NCBI RefSeq assembly: GCF_003841465.1
Contig: NZ_REFZ01000001.1
Location: 62,001-126,000 of the forward strand
DNA from: Natrarchaeobius oligotrophus
GTDB lineage: Archaea; Halobacteriota; Halobacteria; Halobacteriales; Natrialbaceae
DNA length: 64,000 nt
Direction: 5' to 3'
Shown: positions 35,081 to 43,158 of the stretch, piece by piece
Layout: each line of letters opens with the position of its first letter
How positions within the stretch are numbered: position 1 is the stretch's first letter
Translations under genes and position numbers: made by a program
Notes under the pieces: model-generated
The model's input: only the letters and a program-made list of their open reading frames with translations
What the model was told of the DNA's origin: nothing
Database searches by the model: none

Positions 35081-35240
35081 GAACGATCCCTGCCGGTCCG
35101 TCTGAGGGCGCGGAAGACGCCGATTCGCGACGGGCTCGAGCATCGGTGGCCGCGACGCCAGGCGGGCGCACCGACCGAACGCCCGTCCGGACCGCCGGCC
35201 AACCGCAAAGGTTTCACCCGGTGGTACGACTAGGGAATAC

Positions 35241-36038
35241 ATGGTCGATCGAGTCGTTCTCTATCGGGCCCCCTCGGCCGTCGCCGACGTCGGCGAACTC
35301 GCGGACTGGCTGAGGCGGCGAATCGACGCAGACGTCGTCGTCCGCGACCGATTTCTCGAGGTCCACCGGAGCGACGACCTCCCCGAACGGTTCGCGCAGG
35401 CGCGCGTGACGTCGCCGTACGACCGCGACACGGGAAATACGATGCTCGGAACGATCCGCTACGAGGAGCGCGCGCTCGAGGATCCCGCGCGGGAGGGCGG
35501 CGTCCTCTACGACGGCGTGGTCGTCCAGCGGGCGCTCAACGCCGCGTTGCCGGCGGACGAACGCGGTCTCGAGACGCTGCACGTCGCCGTCCTGGACCGG
35601 GCGATCGGAACGTGGGGGGACCACGACGGCCGCTGGCACAAGCGGGTGAACGTTCTGGGCCAGCCGGCAATCGTCTCGGTTCCCGGCCTCTACGAGGCGC
35701 CCGCGAAACCCGAGTCGTACTACGAAGAAAAGCAACGCCACGCGCTGCTCTCGGGGGATACGCCGCCGCGGGAAGTCCTCGAGAACCAGGTCGAAGGCGA
35801 GTTCCTCGTCGAGGACGATCCGCGGACCACCGACGCGCTGAAGGGGTACGCGCTCCAGCCCTACCACTACCTCGAGACGGGCGAGGGGTTCTGCGATCGG
35901 GAGGGGTGTCGGCTGTTCAACGCGCACTACCACGAAGCGCTGATCGAAGCGCAGCTTCGCGATCCCTCCTTCTGCGAGCGACACGCCCGACTGTACGAGC
36001 CGTCGGCCGAATCAGGAGCGGCGAATGACGCGGAGTGA
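35241..36038 (+). CDS. Metzincin-like DUF6775-type protein
   Basis: A 265-residue conserved haloarchaeal protein that I place, with moderate confidence, in the DUF6775 putative metallopeptidase group. Conserved blocks are SPYDRDTGNTMLGTIRYEER, DGVVVQRALNAALPADERG, DRAIGTWGDHDGRWHKRVNV and VLGQPAIVSVPGLYEAPAKP. The C-terminus has a zinc-like set Cys218, Cys223, Cys245 and His248 (CDREGC...FCERH). This recalls the second zinc site of archaemetzincins (CX4CXMX17CXXC). The catalytic HExxHxxG of those enzymes is not found; the matching region reads ALQPYHYLETGEGFC. It may be a non-catalytic relative. The gene sits alone after the AAA gene. Confidence 0.65.
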   Translation: MVDRVVLYRAPSAVADVGELADWLRRRIDADVVVRDRFLEVHRSDDLPERFAQARVTSPYDRDTGNTMLGTIRYEERALEDPAREGGVLYDGVVVQRALNAALPADERGLETLHVAVLDRAIGTWGDHDGRWHKRVNVLGQPAIVSVPGLYEAPAKPESYYEEKQRHALLSGDTPPREVLENQVEGEFLVEDDPRTTDALKGYALQPYHYLETGEGFCDREGCRLFNAHYHEALIEAQLRDPSFCERHARLYEPSAESGAANDAE

Positions 36039-36107
36039 CCGCGTTTTCGTTCGTGCGTACAACGCAATACTGTTATCCGAAAGCGGCGAACAGTCGATCG
36101 AACCTCG

Positions 36108-37874
36108 ATGACTGGCTCCGTTTCGGACGGCTGCGATAGACCCCTCGTCGGTCGCAGAGCGGTGCTCGCGGCGACGACAGGGCTGACGGTCGGGACGAGC
36201 GGGTGCGTCCGTCGCGTCCGCAGCATCGTCAACCGGGACGGGATCGATCAGCTCTCGCTGACGATCACCACCGTTCCGGCCGACGGCGACAGGGAGAGCA
36301 TTTTGCTCGCACGAGCCGTCCGAGCCGCGTTCGAAGACGCCGGAATGGACGTACGCATCGAGATGCGTTCTCAGGAGGAGTTCTTCCGATCGGTCCTCAT
36401 CAACCACGACTTCGACGTCTACGTCGGCCAGCATCCCGGCGGCGTCGATCCGGACTACCTCTACGAGGCGCTCCACTCGCGCTACGTCGACGAGGCGGGC
36501 TGGCAGAACCCGTTCGGCTTCTCGAACCTGGCGTTCGACGACGTTCTCGAGGCCCAACGTGCGGCCGACGGGGACGACCGCGAGGAGGCGGTTGCAGACA
36601 CTCTCGAGGCGCTGGCGGCCGAACAACCGTTCGTTCCGATCTGCGTCCCCGACGAGTACCGCCTCGCCAGGACCGACCGGTTCGACGGCTGGGACGACGC
36701 CTCGCTCGCGACCCGGACGGCTCTCCTCGGGCTCGAGCCGGTCGGAGACGACGCCGACGATCGGACGCTTCGCGTCGTCCACACCGACGCCCGCCCGGCC
36801 GAGAACCTCAATCCGCTGATGGTCGAGTACCGCGACCAGGGCGGGATCGCCGACCTCGTCTACGACTCGCTTGCGACGGAGACCGACGACGGTGACGTGA
36901 CGCCCTGGCTCGCGACCGACTGGGAGTGGGACGACGGAACGATGACGGTCGATCTTCGCGAGGACTGTCAGTTCCACGACGGCGAGACGCTCACGGCCGA
37001 GGACGCGGCGTTCACCTATCGGTTTCTCGCGGACACGACGCTCGGCGGCGACGTCGCGGCGCCGTCGCCGCGCTATCGCGGCCGCGTCGCGTCGGTCGAG
37101 TCGGTCGACGACCTCGACGAGCACCGTCTCGAGCTGTCGTTCGAAACGGGAGCGCCGGCGGCGGAGCGAGCGCTGACGGTGCCGGTGTTACCGAAACACG
37201 TCTGGGAGGAGCGATCGGAGGTTCCGTCCGTTCCGGGCGTCCGCGTGGCCGGCGGAACGACGGAGGCGCTGGTGACCGACAACGTTCCGCCGATCGGGAG
37301 CGGCCCCTTCCGGTTTACCGAGTGGCAAGAACGCGACTACGTCGCATTCGAGCGCTTCGACGACCACTTCACGCTCGAGGACGGCGTCGACCGTCCCGAG
37401 CCGACCGTCGCCGCGCTTCGGGTGAGCATCGATCCGCGAAGCACGTCGGCCATCGAGCGCGTCGCCGACAACGACGCCGACGTTACGACGCTCCCACTCG
37501 AGAGCTACGTGGTCGACGACGTACTCGAGTCCTCGAGAGAGGACGTTCGGGTGCTCGAGACGCCGTCGTGGTCGTTCTATCACCTGGGATTCAACGCCCG
37601 GAAAGCGCCGTTCGGCAATCCGCGATTTCGGCGCGTCGTCGGCCGCCTCCTCGACAAGGAGTGGCTGGTCGAGGACGTCTTCGACGGACACGCCCGCCCC
37701 GTCGCGACGCCGGTGACGCCGGAGTGGGTCCCCGACGCGCTCGAGTGGAACGGCGAGGACCCCGCGGTGCCGTTTCTCGGCGAAGGCGGTCGACTGAACG
37801 AAACTGCCGTGAGAGATGCGTTCGAAGACGCGGGCTTTCGACACGACGGCGATCGACTCCGGGTGAGTCGCTGA
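36108..37874 (+). CDS. Oligopeptide-type ABC substrate-binding protein, apparently circularly permuted
   Basis: A 588-residue exported protein with a Tat-like start (GRRAVLAATTGLTVGTSGC; lipobox-like Cys34). Residues about 48-185 look like the last third of an SBP_bac_5 protein: SLTITTVPADGDRESILLA, DFDVYVGQHPGGVDPDYLY and FVPICVPDEYRLARTDRFDG. From about residue 200 the sequence resembles the start of the family: LRVVHTDARPAENLNPLM, PWLATDWEWDDG, FHDGETLTAEDAAFTYRFL, GSGPFRFTEWQERDYVAFE and FNARKAPFGNPRFRRVV. It ends at LRVSR, just where lobe II would begin. No permease or ATPase gene is adjacent. Overlaps the PAP2 gene (TGATG). Confidence 0.78.
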   Translation: MTGSVSDGCDRPLVGRRAVLAATTGLTVGTSGCVRRVRSIVNRDGIDQLSLTITTVPADGDRESILLARAVRAAFEDAGMDVRIEMRSQEEFFRSVLINHDFDVYVGQHPGGVDPDYLYEALHSRYVDEAGWQNPFGFSNLAFDDVLEAQRAADGDDREEAVADTLEALAAEQPFVPICVPDEYRLARTDRFDGWDDASLATRTALLGLEPVGDDADDRTLRVVHTDARPAENLNPLMVEYRDQGGIADLVYDSLATETDDGDVTPWLATDWEWDDGTMTVDLREDCQFHDGETLTAEDAAFTYRFLADTTLGGDVAAPSPRYRGRVASVESVDDLDEHRLELSFETGAPAAERALTVPVLPKHVWEERSEVPSVPGVRVAGGTTEALVTDNVPPIGSGPFRFTEWQERDYVAFERFDDHFTLEDGVDRPEPTVAALRVSIDPRSTSAIERVADNDADVTTLPLESYVVDDVLESSREDVRVLETPSWSFYHLGFNARKAPFGNPRFRRVVGRLLDKEWLVEDVFDGHARPVATPVTPEWVPDALEWNGEDPAVPFLGEGGRLNETAVRDAFEDAGFRHDGDRLRVSR

Positions 37875-38710
37875 TGCTGGTCCGCGTGCTCACCCAGTTG
37901 CTCGTCGTCATCACGCTGTTGACGATCGTTTCGACCGCGGCGTTCGTCGGCCGGTACCGGCTGCGCGATACCCGCCTCGAGTGGCGGCGACGACTCCGGG
38001 CTGTGGCTCCGATAACCGTCCTGCTGGCGGTCGTCCTCCTGTTCAACAGCGTCGCCAGACAGGTCGTCCCGGAGCTTTCGTGGATACTCGACTGGAACCT
38101 CACCTGGGCGATCTACGATCTCGAGGGCCAGTTCATCGTCTGGCTGCAGTCACAGGCGACGCCGACGCTGACGGCGTACTTCTCGTTCATTTACATCTAC
38201 GGCTACATCTTCTTGCTCGTCTTTCCCGTCGTCGCTTACTTCGCGCTCTCGAACACGAGACCGCTCAGGGAGCTGCTGGCGGCGTACACGCTGAACTACG
38301 CGCTCGGACTGGTGCTGTACGTCTTCATCGTCGCGTACGGCCCGCGAAACGTGATGCCCGAACTGGTCGAGGCGCTGCTGTACGATACGTATCCGCAGTA
38401 TCAACACCTCACCCGGCAGGTCAACCGCAACACGAACGTCCTGCCGTCGCTTCACACCTCGCTCGCGGCGACCGTCACGTTCATGGCCTACCGGACGCGG
38501 GGCGTCTACCCCGGCTGGTTCCTGCTCGCTACCGTCCTCGGGATTTCGGTCGCCATCTCGACGATGTATCTCGGGATCCACTGGGCGATCGACGTACTCG
38601 CCGGGATCGCCCTCGCGTACGTCAGCGTCACGGCCGCGGCACGACTCGTCGGCCGGTGGTCGGCGTCGACGTGGCTCCGAAATCGCGTCTCGTCGATCCG
38701 AAAACGGTGA
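37874..38710 (+). CDS. PAP2 superfamily membrane phosphatase (Aur1-like)
   Basis: A 278-residue protein with about six hydrophobic helices. The PAP2 active-site motifs are PSLHTSLAATVTFMAYRT and STMYLGIHWAIDVLAGIALA, giving the two catalytic histidines and the Asp that stabilises the second. The loop before them (GPRNVMPELVEALLYDTYPQ) matches the PAP2_3/inositolphosphotransferase-like subgroup. Members remove phosphate from lipid or isoprenyl phosphates or transfer head groups. The ATG shares a base with the TGA of the substrate-binding protein, so the two are translationally coupled, suggesting a lipid- or peptide-linked task at the membrane. Confidence 0.88.
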   Translation: MLVRVLTQLLVVITLLTIVSTAAFVGRYRLRDTRLEWRRRLRAVAPITVLLAVVLLFNSVARQVVPELSWILDWNLTWAIYDLEGQFIVWLQSQATPTLTAYFSFIYIYGYIFLLVFPVVAYFALSNTRPLRELLAAYTLNYALGLVLYVFIVAYGPRNVMPELVEALLYDTYPQYQHLTRQVNRNTNVLPSLHTSLAATVTFMAYRTRGVYPGWFLLATVLGISVAISTMYLGIHWAIDVLAGIALAYVSVTAAARLVGRWSASTWLRNRVSSIRKR

Positions 38711-39083
38711 GCCGGGACGGGGGCGATGAGTACACGTTGAGAGCGCGATCACGTGGTGTCCCCATACGCAACCGCTCGCTCTCCAACCCGTTACAGTCCA
38801 GCTCTCTCACGGTCTCCTCGTCCCGTCTCGGTGGCGGCTCTCGAGCGGATCGACTCGACTGCCGTGAGCGACGCCGAGAACGCTCGTCGCATTCCACAAC
38901 GCGACCAGAAGGGTACGAGGGCAGGAGCGCCCCTTCACCAGCGGACGATCGGAATGGTGGGTGACGAGGAAGTCGTCTCGTCCGGGCGGTCGCGCTGGCA
39001 ACGACGATGTGCCCACTTCCCCGTCGTTCGTACGTTCACGTCCACTAACATAAATTTGTTGGATAGTTAAAATGATCGGTCGC

Positions 39084-39104
39084 GGTCGCCACTCGAGGGC
39101 GACC
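39084..39104 (+). ncRNA. Candidate small RNA start: hairpin after a TATA-like element
   Basis: GGTCGCC-ACTCGAG-GGCGACC forms a 7-bp hairpin. CATAAATTTG (39045-39055) is about 30 nt upstream, so a transcript could begin at the hairpin. The 3' end is unknown and expression is unproven. Confidence 0.25.
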
Positions 39105-39267
39105 GAGAGAGACGCGATGAGTTGACGACACCGACCGACGACGGTCCTCGGCCAGCGAACTGTCGCCCGCGGCTGTCGAATCCGTTCCGTCCACGGAGGG
39201 ATGGTACATCGTGTCGGCGGTGAGAACACAACGCGTCGACTCACTTTTTCGAAGGGTTCTGGCCGCA

Positions 39268-39280
39268 ATATTTATTTTAT
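39268..39280 (+). promoter_or_regulatory. TATA element of the DUF7504-like gene
   Basis: ATATTTATTTTAT lies 23-35 nt before ATG 39303 and supports that start as a leaderless one. Confidence 0.55.
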
Positions 39281-39302
39281 TCTTTCTCGTTTGTTGGGTC
39301 GA

Positions 39303-39956
39303 ATGGAAAGTAAATCGGGGAATATGGGGGTCGAACGAGCGACGTTCGCACAAACGCTGGACACGCTCAAGCGTGAGGGGAGTAATCTCTTGCTCGTCGG
39401 GAGCGGGACTGCGGACGCCCACACCGCGGCCTGTCACCGCCTGTGTGGCGAGTCCGCCGGCGCGTCACGATACAGGGTCGTCGTCACCGAGGACGCGAGT
39501 CAACGCGCCCACAACGACTGTCCAGCGAGCGAACCGACGGTGACGATCGAGTTTCCGGTCGACGACCGAACGACCGAAGGGGAGACGTCGGGCGACGAAC
39601 GGACGTCGCTCGGTCGACTCGGACTCGAGATCATCGAGACGATCGACGAGTTCGACACGGACGCGGGCGGCCTCGAGCCGTCCGAACTGCGCGTGTGCGT
39701 CGATTCACTCGTGTCGCTGCTGCAGAACTACGACACCGAGGAGGTGTTCCGACTGTTACACGTCACGACCTCGCGGATCGATCAGAGCCGCGGGATGGGC
39801 CACTACCACCTGGCGGTGTCGCGCGACCACGAGGCCGTCTCGCTGCTCGAGCCGATGTTCGATGCGGTCGTCGAACTCCGGACCCGCGACGGCGTCCACG
39901 AACAGCAGTGGCACCTCCGGGATCGCGACGCGAAGACCGACTGGGTTCACCTGTAG
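39303..39956 (+). CDS. DUF7504-like protein (degenerate RecA/KaiC-type fold)
   Basis: A 217-residue protein from ATG 39303, supported by the TATA element; an internal Met at residue 8 is possible. It begins ATFAQTLDTLKREGSNLLLV and GSGTADAHTAACHRLCGES, like a Walker A strand and loop but without the Lys-Thr/Ser pair. LGRLGLEIIETIDEF, LRVCVDSLVSLLQNYDTEEV and RLLHVTTSRIDQSRGMGHYH match the Walker B and later strands of KaiC-like ATPases. The tail ends VVELRTRDGVHEQQWHLRD. I recall this as a haloarchaeal DUF7504 family with likely regulatory role. ATP binding is doubtful. Confidence 0.72.
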   Translation: MESKSGNMGVERATFAQTLDTLKREGSNLLLVGSGTADAHTAACHRLCGESAGASRYRVVVTEDASQRAHNDCPASEPTVTIEFPVDDRTTEGETSGDERTSLGRLGLEIIETIDEFDTDAGGLEPSELRVCVDSLVSLLQNYDTEEVFRLLHVTTSRIDQSRGMGHYHLAVSRDHEAVSLLEPMFDAVVELRTRDGVHEQQWHLRDRDAKTDWVHL

Positions 39957-40156
39957 CCGGCGCTGTCGGCGGGGAGCGAGCGTTTCCCTCGAAACGTCGA
40001 GCCCGAACCGAGGGCGTGAATCGATCGCGGTCGGCCGCCCGAGTCCCGGTCGACTCGACGCCGGGTTGTGCGAACGGCACCCGACGTTCTCCCCCGACGC
40101 GGGCGTCGTGACTGGCCATCCAAGCGCTTTTATCGCTTCCCTTCCCTCTGGACGGT

Positions 40157-40909
40157 GTGCGAATCGAGAACAGCTTCATCCCCGTTCGCGGCGTCGGAGA
40201 GGCCACCGAACGGCGGCTCTGGACGGAGGGTATCACTCACTGGGACGAGTTCGACGGGAGCGTCGTCGGCGACACCCTGGCCGATCGGATCGAGCGGTTC
40301 ATCGAGGAGGGCAGAACCCACCTCGAGCGCGGCGACGTCTCCGTCTTCGCGGAACGACTGCCCGCCGCCAGTCGGTGGCGACTGTACGAGAACGTTCGCG
40401 ACGACGCGTGTTTCCTCGACATCGAGACGACCGGCCTCGACGCGACGCGAAACGACGTCACGACGGTCACGCTCCACCGCGGCGGCGAGACGAAGACGTT
40501 CGTCAACGGCGACGACCTCACGGTCGAGCGCCTCGAGACGGAACTCGAGCGATCGGCGCTTCTGGTCACGTTCAACGGCCGACGGTTCGACGTTCCCTTC
40601 CTCGAGACCTGCTACGACCTCGACGTGACGGTTCCGCACCTCGACCTCATGTATCCCTGCAAGAAACTCGGTCTCGGCGGCGGGCTGAAGGCGATCGAAC
40701 GCGAGCTGGGAATCGATCGCGGACTGCCCGATCTGAGCGGTCGGGACGCCGTCCGCCTCTGGCACCAGTACGAACGCGGCGACGACGATGCACTGGAGAC
40801 GCTGATCGAGTACAATCGGGCGGACACGACGAACATGGAGCCGCTTCTCGAAACCGTAACTGAGCAGTTGCACGAGCAGGTGTTCGAGGCCGCCTGTCCC
40901 GATCGCTGA
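40157..40909 (+). CDS. RNase H-like (YprB-type) exonuclease domain protein
   Basis: A 250-residue protein beginning with GTG at 40157 (RIENSFIPVRGVGEATERRL). The N-terminal 50 residues resemble a helix-hairpin-helix. The DEDD exonuclease motifs are ACFLDIETTGLDATRNDVTT (motif I), LVTFNGRRFDVPFLETCY (motif II) and LIEYNRADTTNMEPL (motif III). The segment VPHLDLMYPCKKLGLGGGLK lies between II and III as in YprB-like domains. It should be a single-strand DNA or RNA 3'-5' exonuclease or a binding relative. No operon partner; the next gene is 119 nt downstream. Confidence 0.85.
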   Translation: MRIENSFIPVRGVGEATERRLWTEGITHWDEFDGSVVGDTLADRIERFIEEGRTHLERGDVSVFAERLPAASRWRLYENVRDDACFLDIETTGLDATRNDVTTVTLHRGGETKTFVNGDDLTVERLETELERSALLVTFNGRRFDVPFLETCYDLDVTVPHLDLMYPCKKLGLGGGLKAIERELGIDRGLPDLSGRDAVRLWHQYERGDDDALETLIEYNRADTTNMEPLLETVTEQLHEQVFEAACPDR

Positions 40910-41028
40910 ACGTCCCGGTCTGGAATCAGTGAACTCGACTGACGTTCGACAGCGACCGGCGATCGAAGGTCGGTACGGCCGTCGACCCGAACGGCAATCA
41001 TACGGTGGTGCATCACACTCTCTTCGAC

Positions 41029-41424
41029 ATGAGCGACTACGACTACGAGGTACGCATCGACGTGCGACTTCGCGACGTCGACTTCATGGGTCACGTGAAC
41101 AACGCCGTCTACGCGACGTATCTCGAGCAGGCGCGAGAAGCGTACTTCACCGACGTTCTCGACGTTTCGCTCGTCGACGTCGGAACCGTCCTCGTCAACC
41201 TCGAGATCGAGTACGCCAGACCGATCGAATCGGACGCGACCGTCACGGTCGCACTCGGCGTTGCGGAACTCGGAACCTCGAGCGTGCCGATCGAGTACGA
41301 GATCCGTGCGGACGGCGAACGGGCGGCCACCGCCCGGACGGTACAGGTGGTCGTCGACGACGAAACTGGAGAGTCGCGTCCGCTGCCGTCGGAGTGGCAC
41401 TCTCGAATCGAAACACGGCGGTGA
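41029..41424 (+). CDS. Acyl-CoA thioesterase, hotdog fold (second copy)
   Basis: A 131-residue single hotdog-fold protein (ATG 41029). It carries the same core as the one at 25816: IDVRLRDVDFMGHVNNAVYA, TYLEQAREAYFTDVLDV, and IEYARPIESDATVTVALGVA. The catalytic Asp is in RLRDVDFMGH. About half of positions agree with the other copy, so the two are paralogues rather than a recent duplicate. Hydrolyses acyl-CoA; chain specificity unknown. It ends 24 nt before the convergent HalOD1 gene. Confidence 0.85.
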   Translation: MSDYDYEVRIDVRLRDVDFMGHVNNAVYATYLEQAREAYFTDVLDVSLVDVGTVLVNLEIEYARPIESDATVTVALGVAELGTSSVPIEYEIRADGERAATARTVQVVVDDETGESRPLPSEWHSRIETRR

Positions 41425-41448
41425 TCGGTCCGCCGGTTCGACGAGCGG

Positions 41449-41739
41449 TCAGCCGTGATCCGGTAACTCTCGGATCTCGACGTCGCCGTCGCTCGAGACG
41501 ACGACCAGATACCCACAGTAGGGAAACTCGACGTGACCGGTCGTTCGCGCCGTCCCGTTCGCTCGGGGCGCAAACAGCGAATCCAGTGCCTCGGGATTGA
41601 TCGTTTCGTAGAGTGCGTCGTACTTCGGCGGTTCGATGTCGATCGGATCGACGCCTTCCCGTTCTGCGATCGCAGCGATGATCTCGAAGCTGAGTGACTG
41701 GTCCGAATCCGCCTGCGAACGATCGACTGAGAGTAGCAT
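41449..41739 (-). CDS. HalOD1 output-domain protein
   Basis: A 96-residue protein consisting of one HalOD1 domain, an output module found mainly in haloarchaea alongside receiver or PAS domains and also alone. Conserved parts are LSFEIIAAIAEREGVDPIDI, PLYDALYETIN-like (KYDALYETINPEALDSLF), and VEFPYCGYLVVVSSDGDVEI at the end. The start is ATG 41739, supported by the TATA element GGATTTATATCC 27 nt upstream; the longer frame includes the dyad region. Probably binds a partner in signalling; no partner gene is adjacent. Confidence 0.87.
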   Translation of the reverse strand: MLLSVDRSQADSDQSLSFEIIAAIAEREGVDPIDIEPPKYDALYETINPEALDSLFAPRANGTARTTGHVEFPYCGYLVVVSSDGDVEIRELPDHG

Positions 41740-41760
41740 TAGCCGGACTCTTTCCGTTCC

Positions 41761-41772
41761 AGGATATAAATC
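41761..41772 (-). promoter_or_regulatory. TATA element of the HalOD1 gene
   Basis: On the minus strand GGATTTATATCC, itself nearly palindromic, is centred about 27 nt before ATG 41739. Confidence 0.6.
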
Positions 41773-41796
41773 CTCTGGCCTCAATCTGTGCTTGTA

Positions 41797-41830
41797 GTAC
41801 AGGTGTGGCCCCCAGGCCACACAACTGTAC
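41797..41830. repeat. 34-nt inverted repeat upstream of the HalOD1 promoter
   Basis: GTACAG-GTGTGGCC, loop CCCA, GGCCACAC-AA-CTGTAC: arms of 14 nt with one 2-nt bulge. It lies about 25 nt upstream of the TATA element, so it is more likely an operator than part of the transcript. Confidence 0.7.
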
Positions 41831-42068
41831 ATTAGTAGAATAGTTATGCTTCCAGAACGGTTTAATATTAGTACAGTCCCGCCATCCGAAACGGTTTTGA
41901 AAGAAACGTTCACTCGAGGGTACCTAAATTTGGACCGCCACAGCGATTTCACGCGAGTCACGCCGTCGGTTCGGAGCGATCGAACCCCGCGAGCCGGCCG
42001 CAAGCGAAGACCGGCGTCCGCACCGATTCGATCGGCTCGTTTTTCATGCGGGCCGCCGTAGTGACGAT

Positions 42069-42770
42069 ATGGCCGACACCGACGAGGAACTCGCCGAAGC
42101 CATTCGGGAGCTCGCACGAACGATCGACGAGCTCTCCCACGAACTCGAGTCGCCCCGGCGTCGTCCACCGCTTCGTCCGCCGACGCCGCGCGAACTGCTT
42201 TCGTTCACCGACGAGGTGGCGATTCCCGCGCTACTCGCCATGCTGAACTCGAGCGTGCGCGCGCTCGAGGCGTTTCAACGCGGTATCGAGATCGTCAGAA
42301 CCGAGCGGGAGGTGAGAGATCGAACGTCCGACGCCGTCACCGTCTCGAGCGATCGGGCGAACGAACTCCGCCGGACGACGCTCTCGCGTCTGGACACCGT
42401 CCTGTCAGAACTGCAGCGCGCGACGTCCGAGGGGACGCTCCCCGCGGACGATCGGGCGCGATCGTTGCTCACCGACGCCCGCGAGCTTCGCGACGAGGTC
42501 GACGAACGGCTCACAGACGCGACCGACGAACTCGAAACGCGGGAGTCGTCGACGGGTGCAGTCGAGATCGACGTCGAGAGCGGACGCCCGGACGACGACG
42601 GCTCGAACGTCGACGTCGACGCCGAACTCGAGACGCTGAAGGATCGGTACGGACCCGACGATCCGGACGTCGCGGCCGACGAGTCCGACGGCGGCGACGC
42701 CGACGAAACCGCTACCGACGACGGAACCGGAGACGACGGCGGCGACGGAACCGGGACCGAGGAACCGTAG
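42069..42770 (+). CDS. DUF7547-like conserved haloarchaeal protein
   Basis: A 233-residue protein. Residues 1-110 are helical with MADTDEELAEAIRELARTID, LSHELESPRRRPPLRPPTPR and ELLSFTDEVAIPALLAMLNS, a hydrophobic helix that might touch the membrane. The second part has coiled-coil potential (LSRLDTVLSELQRAT; LLTDARELRDEVDERLTDAT) and ends in a long acidic tail. I recall related proteins as DUF7547 in haloarchaea; function unknown. It converges with the OB-fold thiolase subunit gene, with 7 nt between stops. Confidence 0.7.
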   Translation: MADTDEELAEAIRELARTIDELSHELESPRRRPPLRPPTPRELLSFTDEVAIPALLAMLNSSVRALEAFQRGIEIVRTEREVRDRTSDAVTVSSDRANELRRTTLSRLDTVLSELQRATSEGTLPADDRARSLLTDARELRDEVDERLTDATDELETRESSTGAVEIDVESGRPDDDGSNVDVDAELETLKDRYGPDDPDVAADESDGGDADETATDDGTGDDGGDGTGTEEP

Positions 42771-42777
42771 GCCGGCG

Positions 42778-43158
42778 CTAGATCGGCTCGAATCGGTACC
42801 CGTCCCAGTCCTGGCTCTCGGGCTCGCGGATGCCGGCACCGGGCTCGCGGAGCTCGTCGACGTGAACCGGCCGCACGGCCTCACCGGTTTCGATCTCGTC
42901 GGTGGTGACCTGCCCGATCGCACGAACCGTCTCGTCGCCGTCGCTCGAGCCGGCCTCACCGAGGTCGAACTCGACGATCGCGAGGGTGTTCGGCTCGCGG
43001 ACTCCTGGCGGCGTTGCGGTGCTCTCCGTCCAGGTGATGACTTCGGCGGTGTGCTCGCTCAGGTCGATCGTCTCGACGGGTTCGGTTCCGCCCGGACCGC
43101 GCGGGTGTCCGGGGTAGCTGATCGATCCGTCCTCGTACCGGTAGGCTTCCATCGTCAT
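42778..43158 (-). CDS. OB-fold (DUF35) beta subunit of haloarchaeal ketothiolase
   Basis: A 126-residue protein with the DUF35/OB-fold pattern (RYEDGSISYPGHPRGPGGTE; AEVITWTESTATPPGVREPN; TLAIVEFDLGEAG; RAIGQVTTDEIETGEAVRPV). Most archaeal DUF35 partners have an N-terminal zinc ribbon; here the expected cysteines are missing, so only the OB fold remains. Published haloarchaeal beta-ketothiolases (PhaA/BktB of Haloferax mediterranei) need a catalytic alpha subunit plus a small OB-fold beta subunit. The ATG overlaps the thiolase stop (ATGA), so the two are made together. Confidence 0.85.
   Translation of the reverse strand: MTMEAYRYEDGSISYPGHPRGPGGTEPVETIDLSEHTAEVITWTESTATPPGVREPNTLAIVEFDLGEAGSSDGDETVRAIGQVTTDEIETGEAVRPVHVDELREPGAGIREPESQDWDGYRFEPI

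Larger units (their letters stand above)
38711..39302. other. Longest intergenic region
   Basis: 592 nt without a convincing protein gene. Short frames here are antisense or lack a plausible start. Notable items are the AT-rich element at 39045-39055 followed by a 7-bp hairpin (39084-39104), a candidate small RNA, and the promoter of the next gene at 39268-39280. Confidence 0.5.
41740..42068. other. Intergenic region holding HalOD1 promoter and dyad
   Basis: 329 nt. It contains the HalOD1 TATA element, the large inverted repeat at 41797-41830 and an AT-rich stretch with two ATTAGTA copies. No protein gene is supported. Confidence 0.5.
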
